The notes under the pieces were generated by a model. It was given only the letters and a program-made list of their open reading frames with translations, was not told where the DNA came from and ran no database searches. DNA of 64,000 nucleotides, taken from Spirochaetales bacterium. GTDB lineage: Bacteria; Spirochaetota; Spirochaetia; JABEVK01. Shown here in pieces: positions 8,820-17,861 of the stretch. The stretch is from NCBI GenBank assembly GCA_947478845.1, contig CANJXC010000015.1, positions 22,751 to 86,750 of the forward strand, in the 5' to 3' direction. Numbering within the stretch: position 1 is the stretch's first letter; each line of letters opens with the position of its first letter. Made by a program: the position numbers and the translations under genes.

Positions 8820-10343
8820 ATGGCCGACTACGCCATCGAGATGCTAGGTATTACGAAGGTTTTCCCGGGCATCATCGCCAACGACAACGTCACCCTCCAG
8901 GTTAAACCAAACGAAGTGCACGCCCTGCTCGGTGAAAACGGCGCAGGAAAATCCACGCTGATGTCCATTCTCTTCGGGCTCTACGACCCCGACGGTGGCT
9001 CCATCCGTATCGGTGGCCGAGAGGTGAAAATTTCCAACCCCAACGACGCCTATGCCCACGGCATTGGTATGGTCCACCAGCATTTCAAGCTGGTGCATAA
9101 CTATACTGTTACCGAGAACATCGTTTTAGGGCAGATTCCCCGGGGTTTTGGGGGGAATACCGATTTGCGGGAGGCCGAGGCGAGAGTGGCCGCGCTGTCG
9201 GAAAAGTATGGCTTGAACGTGGACCCGCGGGCCAAGATTGAGAGCATCACCGTGGGGATGCAACAGCGGGTGGAAATCCTGAAAATCCTCTACCGTAATG
9301 CCGATTTGATGATTTTTGACGAACCAACGGCCGTGCTCACCCCCCAGGAAATCGATGAGCTCATGGTGACTTTCCAGCGCCTCAAGGCCGAGGGGAAGAC
9401 CATAATTCTCATCACTCACAAGTTGAAGGAGATCACCGAGGCCGCCGACCGTTGCACGGTGCTTCGCCGCGGCCAGGTCGTTGGCACGGTGACCGTGTCC
9501 GATACCACCGAACAGGCCCTCGCCGAAATGATGGTAGGCCGGCCCGTCACCTTCGGTATTGAAAAAGCCCCGGCCCAGCCGGGTGAGGTGGTTCTCTCGC
9601 TTCAGGGCCTCACCGTCAAGGGCGACAAGGGTAACGAGGCGGTGCGCAACCTTAGCCTCGAAGTGAGGGCCGGCGAAATCGTCGGCATCGCGGGGGTCGA
9701 TGGAAACGGCCAGACGGAGCTGCTGGCGGCCATCACCGGCCTTGCAACCCCCAGTGGCGGCAAGGTGCTTCTCAAGGGAAAAGACATCACACGGGTCAGC
9801 ATCCGGGAGCGTATTCGCAAGGGAATCGGACACGTGCCCGAGGACCGTCACAAGTATGGTTTGGTGCTCGAGTTCCGCCTCGACGAAAACCTCATCCTCA
9901 AGACCTTCGACCGAACTCCCTACTCCAACTCGCTGGGCCTGTTGAACACCGCCCCCAGGTTGGAACACGCCCAACAGATGATCGAGCAGTTCGATATTCG
10001 GGCTGGCCAAGGGCCTTTCACCAAGGCCCGCTCCATGTCGGGTGGAAACCAGCAGAAGGCCATCATCGCGCGGGAAATCGACTTGAGCCCCGAGCTGTTG
10101 GTGGTGGCCCAGCCCACCAGGGGGCTCGACGTCGGCGCCATCGAGTACATCCACAAGCGGTTGGTGGACGAGCGCGATAAAGGGCGGGCGGTTCTGGTGG
10201 TGAGTTTCGAGCTTGACGAAATTCTGAACCTTTGCGACCGCATTGCGGCCTTGAGCAAGGGCGAGATTGTGGGCATTGTGCCCGCCGACCATGCCGACGT
10301 GAGCCAAATCGGCGCCATGATGGCGGGAGTTAGACATGCCTGA
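8820..10343 (+). CDS. Nucleoside ABC transporter ATPase (two fused NBDs)
   Basis: A 507-aa ATPase of the sugar/nucleoside importer class. NBD1 has Walker A GENGAGKST (38-46), a signature ITVGMQQRVEI and Walker B LMIFDEPTAVLTP. NBD2 has GIAGVDGNGQTEL in place of a canonical Walker A, signature MSGGNQQKA and Walker B-like ELLVVAQPTRGLD. This asymmetry is normal for the BMP-associated (NupA/BmpC-type) ATPases, so only NBD1 should hydrolyse ATP efficiently. ATG 8820 follows AGGGGG at 8810-8815. It overlaps the first permease gene by 8 bp. Confidence 0.92.
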   Translation: MADYAIEMLGITKVFPGIIANDNVTLQVKPNEVHALLGENGAGKSTLMSILFGLYDPDGGSIRIGGREVKISNPNDAYAHGIGMVHQHFKLVHNYTVTENIVLGQIPRGFGGNTDLREAEARVAALSEKYGLNVDPRAKIESITVGMQQRVEILKILYRNADLMIFDEPTAVLTPQEIDELMVTFQRLKAEGKTIILITHKLKEITEAADRCTVLRRGQVVGTVTVSDTTEQALAEMMVGRPVTFGIEKAPAQPGEVVLSLQGLTVKGDKGNEAVRNLSLEVRAGEIVGIAGVDGNGQTELLAAITGLATPSGGKVLLKGKDITRVSIRERIRKGIGHVPEDRHKYGLVLEFRLDENLILKTFDRTPYSNSLGLLNTAPRLEHAQQMIEQFDIRAGQGPFTKARSMSGGNQQKAIIAREIDLSPELLVVAQPTRGLDVGAIEYIHKRLVDERDKGRAVLVVSFELDEILNLCDRIAALSKGEIVGIVPADHADVSQIGAMMAGVRHA

Positions 10344-11454
10344 CAAAGCCCTACCCCCCAAAGAGAAGTTTGACCTGATCGATCTGTTTACCCGGTCCAA
10401 TGGAGCCGTTTCGCTGCTGGTCATCGCCTTGGGGTTTGTTTTTGGTAGCCTTTTCGTCTTGTTAGTGGGCCGCGACCCGGTCAATATGTTCAGCGCTCTG
10501 CTCCAGGTGGTGACAGGCTGGGATTCCAGCCGGGGCGTGTGGAACGCCCGTTACATCGGGGAGTGGTTCGTGGCCTCGATGCCGCTGGTGCTTTGCGGCC
10601 TTTCCATGGCTTTTGCGGCCCGCACCGGCCTGTTCAATATAGGCGCCGAAGGCCAGTACATCGCCGGCCTTACCGCTGCGCAATTTGTCGCGTTGCTGTT
10701 TCCGCCCATTCCCGGGCTACATTGGCTGGTTTGTGTGCTGGCCGGCCTACTCGCCGGGGCGGCTTGGGGAGGAATCGCTGGTTGGCTCAAGGCCAAGTAC
10801 ACAGTTAGCGAGGTAGTGACCACCATCATGCTCAACTACATCGCCCTTTACGTGAGCCAATGGTTGACGCACGCCTTTGCACCGGGAGCCAACACCTACC
10901 GCACTAAGGCGTATCCCGCGACTTCCCTTTTGGCAAACCCGTGGATTGAAGACCTCACCAACGGCTCGCGGCTAGGCAACGGGCTCTGGTTCATGCTCCT
11001 TTCGGTGCTCGTGTTCTGGTTCATCATCGACCGTACCCGGTTAGGGTTCTCGCTTCGGGCCACGGGCTTCAACAAAGAAGCAGCCCGCGCCTCAGGGATC
11101 AAAGTGCAGAGTGCCATTACCACCTCGATGGTGATTTCCGGGGCTTTTGCCGGCTTGGCCGGAGTGATTGTCTCGATGGGAAGTTTCAGCTACGGGCGCG
11201 TGCTTCCTGGGATGGAAAACTACGGCTTCAACGGCATCGCCGTGGCCTTGGTGGGCAATGTTACCGCCATCGGCTCCCTCTTGGCCGGCCTCTTGTTCGG
11301 CATGCTGAACTCGGCTCAGCCCTTGATGCAAAGCCGGGAGATACCCAAGGAGATTACCTGGATCATCTTTGGTTTAGTGGTGGTGTTCATCTCGTTCCGC
11401 AACGGCTTTAAGCTTCTGGCCGACTGGCGAGCCAAACAAAGGACCAAGTCATGA
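10336..11454 (+). CDS. Nucleoside ABC transporter permease 1
   Basis: A 372-aa inner-membrane permease of the branched-chain/ribose-type ABC2 fold, NupP-like. It has about eight to ten hydrophobic segments and the conserved FNIGAEGQYIAG stretch (around residue 100) found in BMP-linked permeases. It overlaps the ATPase by 8 bp and permease 2 by 4 bp (ATGA), so translation is coupled. It should form a heterodimeric channel with the next gene product. Confidence 0.9.
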   Translation: MPDKALPPKEKFDLIDLFTRSNGAVSLLVIALGFVFGSLFVLLVGRDPVNMFSALLQVVTGWDSSRGVWNARYIGEWFVASMPLVLCGLSMAFAARTGLFNIGAEGQYIAGLTAAQFVALLFPPIPGLHWLVCVLAGLLAGAAWGGIAGWLKAKYTVSEVVTTIMLNYIALYVSQWLTHAFAPGANTYRTKAYPATSLLANPWIEDLTNGSRLGNGLWFMLLSVLVFWFIIDRTRLGFSLRATGFNKEAARASGIKVQSAITTSMVISGAFAGLAGVIVSMGSFSYGRVLPGMENYGFNGIAVALVGNVTAIGSLLAGLLFGMLNSAQPLMQSREIPKEITWIIFGLVVVFISFRNGFKLLADWRAKQRTKS

Positions 11455-12356
11455 TCGATTTTGCGAGCTTGTTGCCTTCCATCCTCATGATGGTGGCCCC
11501 CATTCTCATCGCGGCCCTTGGCGGCATGATCAGTGAAAAGGCCGGAGTGGTGAACATCGCCCTTGAGGGGTTGATGGGCATTGGCGCCTTCACCGCCGCC
11601 ACCGTGCATGTACTGTTGGAACCAGTGCTTCCCGGCTGGTCGCTTTTGATCGGCGTTGCCTCGGGCATGGTGGCTGGCGGTTTGTTTAGCCTCATCCACG
11701 CCTACGCGTCGATCAGCCTCAACGCCGACCAAGTGGTGTCGGGAACTGGCATCAACCTTTTGGCCGTAGGAATCGCTGTGTTCCTATGCCAGATCATCTT
11801 TCACCAGGACCGCACTTCAGCGTTTCAAATCGGTATGACCACAGATGCCCTGGGACTTTACCCCACTGTTTGGATAGCGCTGGTCGTGCTCCTAGGTGTT
11901 TGGTTTTTCCTCTACAAGCGTCCCGCCGGGTTGCGCCTGCGCTCTTGTGGTGAAAACCCCCAGGCCGCCGCGGCCGCGGGCATCGACGTGCGACGCCTGC
12001 GCTACCTCGCGGTGATGACCTCTGGCCTTCTCGGTGGCTTGGCTGGCGCCAGTTTGGTGCTCACCGAGACCATTCAGTACTCGATGAGCTCGATCAACGG
12101 CCAAGGCTTCATTGCCTTGGCAGCGGTCAGCTTTGGTCGCTGGATGCCAGGCGGTGTCGCGGGAGCAGCAACTCTTTTCGGCACGTCGGTGGCTCTGGCC
12201 ATTTCGATGGTCAACGTGCAGGATCTTCGCTTTTTGCCCCCACAATTCTTCAGTCTAGTGCCCTATGTGCTCACCATTCTCACCCTCGTGCTGTTCTCGG
12301 GCAAGGATTTTGCTCCCCGTGCCATTGGACAGCCCTACGAGAAAGGACTACGATAA
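11451..12356 (+). CDS. Nucleoside ABC transporter permease 2
   Basis: A 301-aa inner-membrane permease, NupQ-like, with the partner motif VNIALEGLMGIGAF near residue 35 and eight or so hydrophobic helices. ATGA overlap with permease 1; its TAA stop shares its last base with the deoD ATG. Together with the preceding three genes it completes a BMP-type importer. Confidence 0.9.
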   Translation: MIDFASLLPSILMMVAPILIAALGGMISEKAGVVNIALEGLMGIGAFTAATVHVLLEPVLPGWSLLIGVASGMVAGGLFSLIHAYASISLNADQVVSGTGINLLAVGIAVFLCQIIFHQDRTSAFQIGMTTDALGLYPTVWIALVVLLGVWFFLYKRPAGLRLRSCGENPQAAAAAGIDVRRLRYLAVMTSGLLGGLAGASLVLTETIQYSMSSINGQGFIALAAVSFGRWMPGGVAGAATLFGTSVALAISMVNVQDLRFLPPQFFSLVPYVLTILTLVLFSGKDFAPRAIGQPYEKGLR

Positions 12357-13093
12357 TGGCTTTTTGGAAAACGACCACGCCCCATAACGCCGCCCTCCCC
12401 GGCGACATCGCTGCCACCGTTTTGATGCCCGGTGATCCGCTTCGGGCCGAACATTTGGCCAACACCCTGCTCGACAAGCCGGTGAAGTTCAACAGTATTC
12501 GCGGCATGCTGGGCTTCACCGGCACCTACCAGGGCGTTCGCGTGAGCGTCATGGGTTCGGGAATGGGCGGCCCGTCGATGGGCCTTTATTCCTTCGAGCT
12601 GTATGAGCACTATGGTGTGAAGAACATCCTGCGCATCGGTACCTGTGGTGGCCTCACGGCTGATGTCGAGGTTGGTGACATTCTGTTCGCGATGAGCGCC
12701 TCCACGGATTCCAATTACGCCAGCCAGTATGGGTTGCCGGGAGTTTTTGCGCCCTGCGCTGACTTCGGCCTTCTGGAAACGGCCGTTGGTGCGGCCCGCA
12801 AACTCGGCGTCCGCCACTGGGCCGGCAACGTGTTCAGCTCCGATTTGTTCAGCCTCTACAGCGCGCGCGGTGAGGAGGGCTGGAAGGCTTGGGCCGCTAT
12901 GGGGTGCGCGGGCACAGACATGGAGTGCTACGCCCTATACTGCAACGCAGCCTACCTCCACCGCAAAGCCCTCACCATACTCACCTGCAGCGACTCCAAC
13001 GTGACGCACAAGGAAATGACGGCCCTCGAACGCCAGACGGCCCTCACGGCGATGTTCACCATTGGCCTCGAAACGGCGGCAAGTCTCGGCTAG
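12356..13093 (+). CDS. deoD: Purine-nucleoside phosphorylase, DeoD type
   Basis: A 245-aa hexameric-type PNP that splits purine (deoxy)nucleosides with phosphate into base and (deoxy)ribose-1-phosphate. Family features are VLMPGDPLRAEHLA near residues 22-35, the SGMGGPSMGLYS phosphate/ribose region at about 64-75, and the ESxxLY-type DMECYALY near 184-191. It is slightly longer than E. coli DeoD (239 aa). Last gene of the operon, sharing one base with the permease stop, which supports purine nucleosides as transporter cargo. Confidence 0.94.
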   Translation: MAFWKTTTPHNAALPGDIAATVLMPGDPLRAEHLANTLLDKPVKFNSIRGMLGFTGTYQGVRVSVMGSGMGGPSMGLYSFELYEHYGVKNILRIGTCGGLTADVEVGDILFAMSASTDSNYASQYGLPGVFAPCADFGLLETAVGAARKLGVRHWAGNVFSSDLFSLYSARGEEGWKAWAAMGCAGTDMECYALYCNAAYLHRKALTILTCSDSNVTHKEMTALERQTALTAMFTIGLETAASLG

Positions 13094-13171
13094 CTGAACT
13101 GCTTGATGAGCATTTGGACAGAAATCAGCGAGTTTCTGGCTTGGATTCCGGGGTTTGTGTGAGGATTATGC

Positions 13172-13186
13172 GAACTCAGTGAGTTC
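13172..13186. promoter_or_regulatory. 15-bp palindrome upstream of an exported beta-barrel-like gene
   Basis: GAACTCA-G-TGAGTTC is a perfect inverted repeat around one central base. It sits 61 bp before ATG 13248, upstream of a -10-like TATAAC (13222-13227). It could be an operator; the one-base centre makes a transcript hairpin poor. No regulator is known. Confidence 0.35.
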
Positions 13187-13247
13187 CCCTGTTTTGCCTA
13201 GTTGCTCCTGTGCCTCACCGGTATAACCGAGGCCAAGGAGATTCTTG

Positions 13248-14237
13248 ATGAAGAAAATGACATTGATCGCGATGCTCGCAGCCCTTTCGGGTGCGGTCTT
13301 CGCCCAATCCCAAGTCGATGTGGCCGTGTTGACCGTTGGAGCCGACCTGAGCCAGGCTTACCCGGGAACATCCGCGAAAAACGGTATCCTCGGCAGTACC
13401 AAGAACAGTTTTGTGCAGACCACCGCCACCTACACCTACACTGCCAAGCTCGATGACGACAACACCGTGAAGCTTGGAGCCATAGGCGACCTGACCCTGC
13501 CAATGGTGAGCGGTACCAACAGCGCTTACACCTCGGGCCAGTTTGCCGGCAAGTTTGACCCATTTGTACAGTACCAAGGCGTTGGCCTTGACGCCAAGTT
13601 CACCTTTCCGGTAGCTCTTGCAGGCTCGGCTGACACCGCTGGCCTGACCGCTGCCCAGGTAAATTACATCGCGTTTAAGCCTGTTTCTGCTTCCGGAACT
13701 TACAAAATTGCTTCAAACACCGTGGCGGTTTCCAACTATCAAAAAGTGCTCTACAAATACGCCATCGATAAGACCACCTCCGTTTCGGCCGGCTACGAGG
13801 CTGAGTTTGTGTTGGTTCCAGCGGTCTTCTTCTACAGCGTTCTGCCCCAGATCACCGCTGTCTTCGGCCCCGTTCAGCTCGATGCCAAGTACAGCATGTA
13901 CAACACTTGGGCCGATGCCGTTGCCACGGGAACCGCTGCCGCCTACAAGACCTATGTTGAGCCCAAGCTGACCTTTGACTTCGCTTCGGTGGGTGTGAAG
14001 GGCCTCAAGGCTTACGTCGCCGGGCGCGCTTCACTGACCACGGTGACGGCGGCTGGGGTTTCCAGCGCTTTGTCCGATTCTCGGGTCCAGCCCGGAGTAA
14101 GCTACAGCACGGCCGTGGAAGGAATCGGAACTTTAGGCACCGACTTAAGTGTGCGCGTCAACTCCCTCGAAAATGTGAGCGGAACCCCTACCTCCACTGA
14201 CGTGCGCCTCAACCTGACCTACACGGTTAAGTTCTAG
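13248..14237 (+). CDS. Exported beta-barrel-like outer-membrane protein, unassigned
   Basis: A 329-aa protein with a type I signal peptide (hydrophobic MTLIAMLAALSGAVFA, cleavage likely after VFA). The mature part is rich in alternating polar/hydrophobic strands with many Tyr, Thr, Val and Gly, and ends in LTYTVKF with a C-terminal Phe, the usual barrel-assembly signal. I infer a porin-like outer-membrane barrel; no named family is recognised. ATG 13248 follows AAGGAG at 13235-13240. A strong terminator follows, so it is a single-gene unit. Confidence 0.7.
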   Translation: MKKMTLIAMLAALSGAVFAQSQVDVAVLTVGADLSQAYPGTSAKNGILGSTKNSFVQTTATYTYTAKLDDDNTVKLGAIGDLTLPMVSGTNSAYTSGQFAGKFDPFVQYQGVGLDAKFTFPVALAGSADTAGLTAAQVNYIAFKPVSASGTYKIASNTVAVSNYQKVLYKYAIDKTTSVSAGYEAEFVLVPAVFFYSVLPQITAVFGPVQLDAKYSMYNTWADAVATGTAAAYKTYVEPKLTFDFASVGVKGLKAYVAGRASLTTVTAAGVSSALSDSRVQPGVSYSTAVEGIGTLGTDLSVRVNSLENVSGTPTSTDVRLNLTYTVKF

Positions 14238-14259
14238 TCCATCAGATTGTGGTAAGCAG

Positions 14260-14302
14260 ACCCCCCGGGTAGAGCGACTGCCCGGGGGGTTTCTTTTCTT
14301 CT
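14260..14302 (+). terminator. Rho-independent terminator
   Basis: Perfect 10-bp stem, 14260-14269 with 14281-14290, an 11-nt loop, then a T-rich tract TTCTTTTCTTCTT. It closes the preceding exported-protein gene. Confidence 0.92.
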
Positions 14303-14336
14303 TGAGCACGATTAAAGTAGCTTCAAGGAGTCTTTC

Positions 14337-15275
14337 ATGTTTGTTCGCAACCGTTTTGTCCTTGTACTGGTCGGTCTCTTGTCGGCAACCTCGGCTTTGT
14401 GGGCCCAAATGCCTGACGACCAAGCTCCTGACGACCGACCCGCCCCCGACCAGTGGTTCTTCCAGATTGTCCCCCATTATGAAACCGGTGCTTTGGCCAT
14501 TCTCTCGCACCAGTACCAATCGGGCGGCGACAGCACGGGTATCACGGGCTCTGGCGCTGCGAAAGACGGGGCAATTTTCGACTTTATCAAACAGGGTGGC
14601 CAGGACATTCTTTTCCCCTACCAACGGTTGTCGATGGATCTGCATTTCGGTGAGGCGAACATCGTGACCTTTCTGTACCAGCCGCTCACCCTCACCACTA
14701 AAACGGTGGTGGGCCGCAACGGTACTACGGCACCCGTCGTCGTCGATGGGGTGAGCTTTCCCAGTGGCACCGTGCTCGACCTCGTGTATGGCTTTGACTT
14801 CTGGCGTGGAAGCTGGCTGTTCAATTTTGCGCATGGTCGGGGAGAGATTCTGGGCGCCGGACTAAGCTTGCAAGTGCGCAACGCTACGATCTCTTTCACC
14901 ACCACCGACGGCACCCTGCGCGCCATCAGCCAGAACATTGGCCCAGTACCGATTTTGAAGGCCCGCTATGCCCACTGGTTTTCGAAAGACTTCGGGATCG
15001 ACATGACAGGAGACGGAATCTACGTGGCGAGCGCCTTCTTTAATGGCTCTACCAAGGCGTTTGCGGGTTGGCTGTGGGATGTCAGTTTGAGCGCCAAGAC
15101 GACCTTTGTCGAAGGCTCAACGGCCTTCCTGACGTTGCGCTCGGTAGGTGGCGGAGCACAGGGCAACAACGCCTACGACGCAAACTCGGCGACAACTTCC
15201 TCGGCAAGCAGTTATAGCTACAATGCCTTGGCTACGGCGGCCGTCACGCTTGGCTTTGAAATCGAGCGATTCTAG
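14337..15275 (+). CDS. Exported protein, probable outer-membrane beta-barrel, unassigned
   Basis: A 312-aa protein with an N-terminal signal peptide (hydrophobic core FVLVLVGLLSATSALWA). A short Asp/Pro-rich segment with a repeated PDDQAPDDRPAPD-type tract follows, then alternating strands ending in GFEIERF with terminal Phe. This suggests an outer-membrane barrel of around a dozen strands; I do not recognise a family. AAGGAG lies 8 nt before ATG 14337. It sits just after another barrel-like gene with its own terminator, so co-regulation is possible but not shown. It converges on the uridine kinase gene 10 bp away. Confidence 0.65.
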   Translation: MFVRNRFVLVLVGLLSATSALWAQMPDDQAPDDRPAPDQWFFQIVPHYETGALAILSHQYQSGGDSTGITGSGAAKDGAIFDFIKQGGQDILFPYQRLSMDLHFGEANIVTFLYQPLTLTTKTVVGRNGTTAPVVVDGVSFPSGTVLDLVYGFDFWRGSWLFNFAHGRGEILGAGLSLQVRNATISFTTTDGTLRAISQNIGPVPILKARYAHWFSKDFGIDMTGDGIYVASAFFNGSTKAFAGWLWDVSLSAKTTFVEGSTAFLTLRSVGGGAQGNNAYDANSATTSSASSYSYNALATAAVTLGFEIERF

Positions 15276-15285
15276 GCTTCGGCCT

Positions 15286-15891
15286 TTAGTGGAGCACTTT
15301 CCCAAAGAAGCTGGAGAGAACTTCAAGAGCGCGTGGGTTCTCCCCTCCCTCGGGAATAATAAGGTCGGCGAAGGCCTTCATGGGTTCGATGAACTCGAAG
15401 TGACCAGGACGTACCATCTCGAGGTACTGCTGAATCACCGAATCTACGGTGCGTTCCCGCTCGCTGATGTCGCGCCGCATGCGCCGTATGAAACGTATGT
15501 CGTCGGGAGTATCGACGTAAATCTTGAGGTCAAGCAGGTCACGAACCCGCTTTTCCGTCAGGATGAGTATGCCTTCGAGGAGCACCAGCCGACCGGGTAC
15601 AAGCCTCTTCACCTGATCTGAGCGGCGGTGGTGTACAAAGTCGTAGACGGGCATGTCGACCGGCCGCCCTTGCCTGAGTTCCGACAATTGCTGGTACATC
15701 AGGTCGTTGTCGAACGCGGAAGGGTGATCAAAGTTAAACGCCGTGATGTTGCTGTTGCTCATTTCGGGCGCATCTTTGTAGTAGTTGTCCTGGGCAATGA
15801 CCAGAAACTCGCCCGCTATCTCGGTGAGTTTGCGTACAATGGTGGTTTTTCCACTTCCCGATCCGCCAGCGATACCGATGATCCTTGTCAT
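15286..15891 (-). CDS. udk: Uridine kinase
   Basis: A 201-aa P-loop kinase that phosphorylates uridine or cytidine in pyrimidine salvage. P-loop GGSGSGKT is at residues 9-16, followed by the DNYYKD motif, a FNFDHPSAFD segment and the RRMRRDISERGR-like RRDISERERT region conserved in Udk. Length (E. coli 213 aa) fits. ATG 15891 is chosen; an open frame continues upstream but is antisense-like filler inside the kinase gene. Its ATG shares a base with the TGA of the upstream hybrid kinase (TGATG), so translation is coupled. Confidence 0.92.
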   Translation of the reverse strand: MTRIIGIAGGSGSGKTTIVRKLTEIAGEFLVIAQDNYYKDAPEMSNSNITAFNFDHPSAFDNDLMYQQLSELRQGRPVDMPVYDFVHHRRSDQVKRLVPGRLVLLEGILILTEKRVRDLLDLKIYVDTPDDIRFIRRMRRDISERERTVDSVIQQYLEMVRPGHFEFIEPMKAFADLIIPEGGENPRALEVLSSFFGKVLH

Positions 15892-17837
15892 CACAGCACA
15901 ACCAGGCTTCTGAGCAACTGAAGTAAAACGGCCTTTTCGATGGGTTTGGGAATGAGTCCGTTCATGCCGATGGCCAGGCATTTTTCCCGTTCCTCGTCCA
16001 TCACGCCAGCGGTAAGCGCAATGATGGGAACCGCTAGGTCGAGGTCGTGCCGGATGGCCAGGGTGGCCTCGAAGCCATCCATTACAGGCATCTGGACGTC
16101 CATGAGAACCACATTGTATTTGTCGGGATTCTTTTTGAGGATTTCCAGACACTGGCTACCATCATTGGCAACCTCCACCTCGGCCCCGGCACTTCGGAGC
16201 ATCGTGCGGGCAACTACCTGGTTGATAGGAGTGTCTTCCACCAGCAGGATGTGGTAACCCTCGAGCCGGCCTAAGGGAGGAGTCGGCGGACTCGGGGTTT
16301 GGGGGCCAATTTTCTTCAGTTCCTTGATCGGAACCCGGAACCAGAAACAGCTGCCCTCACGGCTTCGGCTTTCCACCCCGATTTCTCCGCCCATCAATTC
16401 GACTAGTCTCTTGCAGATGGAAAGTCCTAGTCCGGTTCCTCCGAACAGTCGGGTGGTCTCGGTTTCGGCCTGCTCGAAGGGCCGGAAAAGCCGTGAAATC
16501 TGGTCCTCTGTGAGGCCCAAACCGGTATCTATGACTCGGAACTCCCAGTTTGTCACCTCATCCGTTGCCCCTTTTCGGCTCACCTCGACCCGAACTTGGC
16601 CCTGAGAGGTAAACTTCAGGGCGTTTCCCACCAGATTCATCAAAACCTGCTGGAGACGCAGTGAATCCCCCCAAACGCGTGGCGGAAGGGCAAAATCGGC
16701 CTCGACCGACAAAGTCAGGCCCTTTTCGTCTGCTTTTGGCCCCAGTAAGCCCGAAACTGCCCCAAGAAGTTCCCCCGGATCAAACGAAGTGGGTGAGATT
16801 TCCATCTTGCCCGCCTCAATCTTGGAGAAATCGAGGATGTCGTCAATGATTTGCAGAAGGGAGGCACCTGCACTGTGCATCATTCCCACATAGTCACGTT
16901 GGACTGGGTCAAGCGAGGTCTCTAGGAGCAGTTGGGTTAGGCCAAGCACTCCGTTCATCGGAGTTCGGATTTCATGGCTCATGTTGGTCAGAAAGACGCT
17001 TTTCGCATGGCTGGCGGCCTCAGCGGCTTCTGTGGACTCAAGGATGCGTTGCCGCGATTCCAGCTCGCTCGCAATGTTGCGGGCGATGAACAGAAAACTT
17101 GCGCTCTCTTCGCTACCCTCGATGGGCGTTACGACTACCGAAGCAGGAAACCGCCGTCCATGGTTGGCGCAATAGGTCCACGTGTGACTCTCACTTTTGC
17201 CCTTGCGGGCCTGCTGGATGAACACTTCAAACCCGCGCACGGGTACACCTTTCTCTGAGGTGAGCTCGAGCTCACGTGCGCGCAATTCGTCCCTATCGTG
17301 AAAAAGAGTCAAATCTTTCTGTCCAACGACCTGGTGAGCTTCGTAGCCGAGGAGAATCTCAGCACCACGGTTGAACAGGCGCACCATTCCGTTTCGGTCG
17401 GTGGCAATCAGGGCAAAGTCCTGTGCTGCGTCAAAAACACTTCGAAGTTCGGACAGCTGAGGGGGGCCCTCTCTGTTTACCCCTTCGGCTTGAAGAACCA
17501 CCTGACCGCCAGCGCCCTCGCGGACCAAGACGGACAACTTTTGCCGGCATAGAAGGGTCTTCCCCGACTTTGTCAGGTATCGCTCGACACCTGAAGTTTC
17601 TTGCAACTTTCCAGCAGCCATTTGCGCCAAGGTTTCACGAAATTTGAGAAGGTCTTCAGGATGAGTGAACAGCAAATGATTCTGGCCGACCAACTCGCTA
17701 GGGGAGTAGCCCAACAGGCGGCAAAAGGCAGGATTGGCCTCGAGCAGGTTGCCAGAGAAGTCCTCCACCGCGAAACCGGTAGAGGTGGAGCTCAGTATTT
17801 TGCTCCACCAATCCGGCGGCTCAGTGTTCAAACGCAT
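15891..17837 (-). CDS. Soluble PAS-PAS hybrid histidine kinase with receiver domain
   Basis: A 648-aa protein without membrane segments. PAS 1 is about residues 10-125 and PAS 2 about 130-260. The dimerisation/phosphoacceptor domain has H288 in [11 protein letters not shown]. The ATPase domain has an N-box near 396-408, DTGLGL at 437-442 and GGTGLGLSI at 466-474. A C-terminal receiver has VEDTPINQ (533-540) and phosphoacceptor D580. Cytosolic PAS sensing of redox, ligand or energy state is likely; the output partner is not adjacent. It is followed by udk (1-nt overlap). There is no Shine-Dalgarno sequence; TACATT (17849-17844) ends 7 nt before the ATG. Confidence 0.88.
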   Translation of the reverse strand: MRLNTEPPDWWSKILSSTSTGFAVEDFSGNLLEANPAFCRLLGYSPSELVGQNHLLFTHPEDLLKFRETLAQMAAGKLQETSGVERYLTKSGKTLLCRQKLSVLVREGAGGQVVLQAEGVNREGPPQLSELRSVFDAAQDFALIATDRNGMVRLFNRGAEILLGYEAHQVVGQKDLTLFHDRDELRARELELTSEKGVPVRGFEVFIQQARKGKSESHTWTYCANHGRRFPASVVVTPIEGSEESASFLFIARNIASELESRQRILESTEAAEAASHAKSVFLTNMSHEIRTPMNGVLGLTQLLLETSLDPVQRDYVGMMHSAGASLLQIIDDILDFSKIEAGKMEISPTSFDPGELLGAVSGLLGPKADEKGLTLSVEADFALPPRVWGDSLRLQQVLMNLVGNALKFTSQGQVRVEVSRKGATDEVTNWEFRVIDTGLGLTEDQISRLFRPFEQAETETTRLFGGTGLGLSICKRLVELMGGEIGVESRSREGSCFWFRVPIKELKKIGPQTPSPPTPPLGRLEGYHILLVEDTPINQVVARTMLRSAGAEVEVANDGSQCLEILKKNPDKYNVVLMDVQMPVMDGFEATLAIRHDLDLAVPIIALTAGVMDEEREKCLAIGMNGLIPKPIEKAVLLQLLRSLVVL

Positions 17838-17861
17838 CGGATCAATGTAGGTAAAAACCGG

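Noticed and set aside
9126..10484. 452-codon frame antisense to the nucleoside ATPase
   Set aside because: Shadow of a highly conserved ATPase gene; composition typical of antisense frames.
15892..16152. N-terminal extension of uridine kinase
   Set aside because: The 87 extra codons are Arg/His/Gly-rich and lie inside the hybrid kinase gene; [16 protein letters not shown] at 15891 is the normal Udk start.
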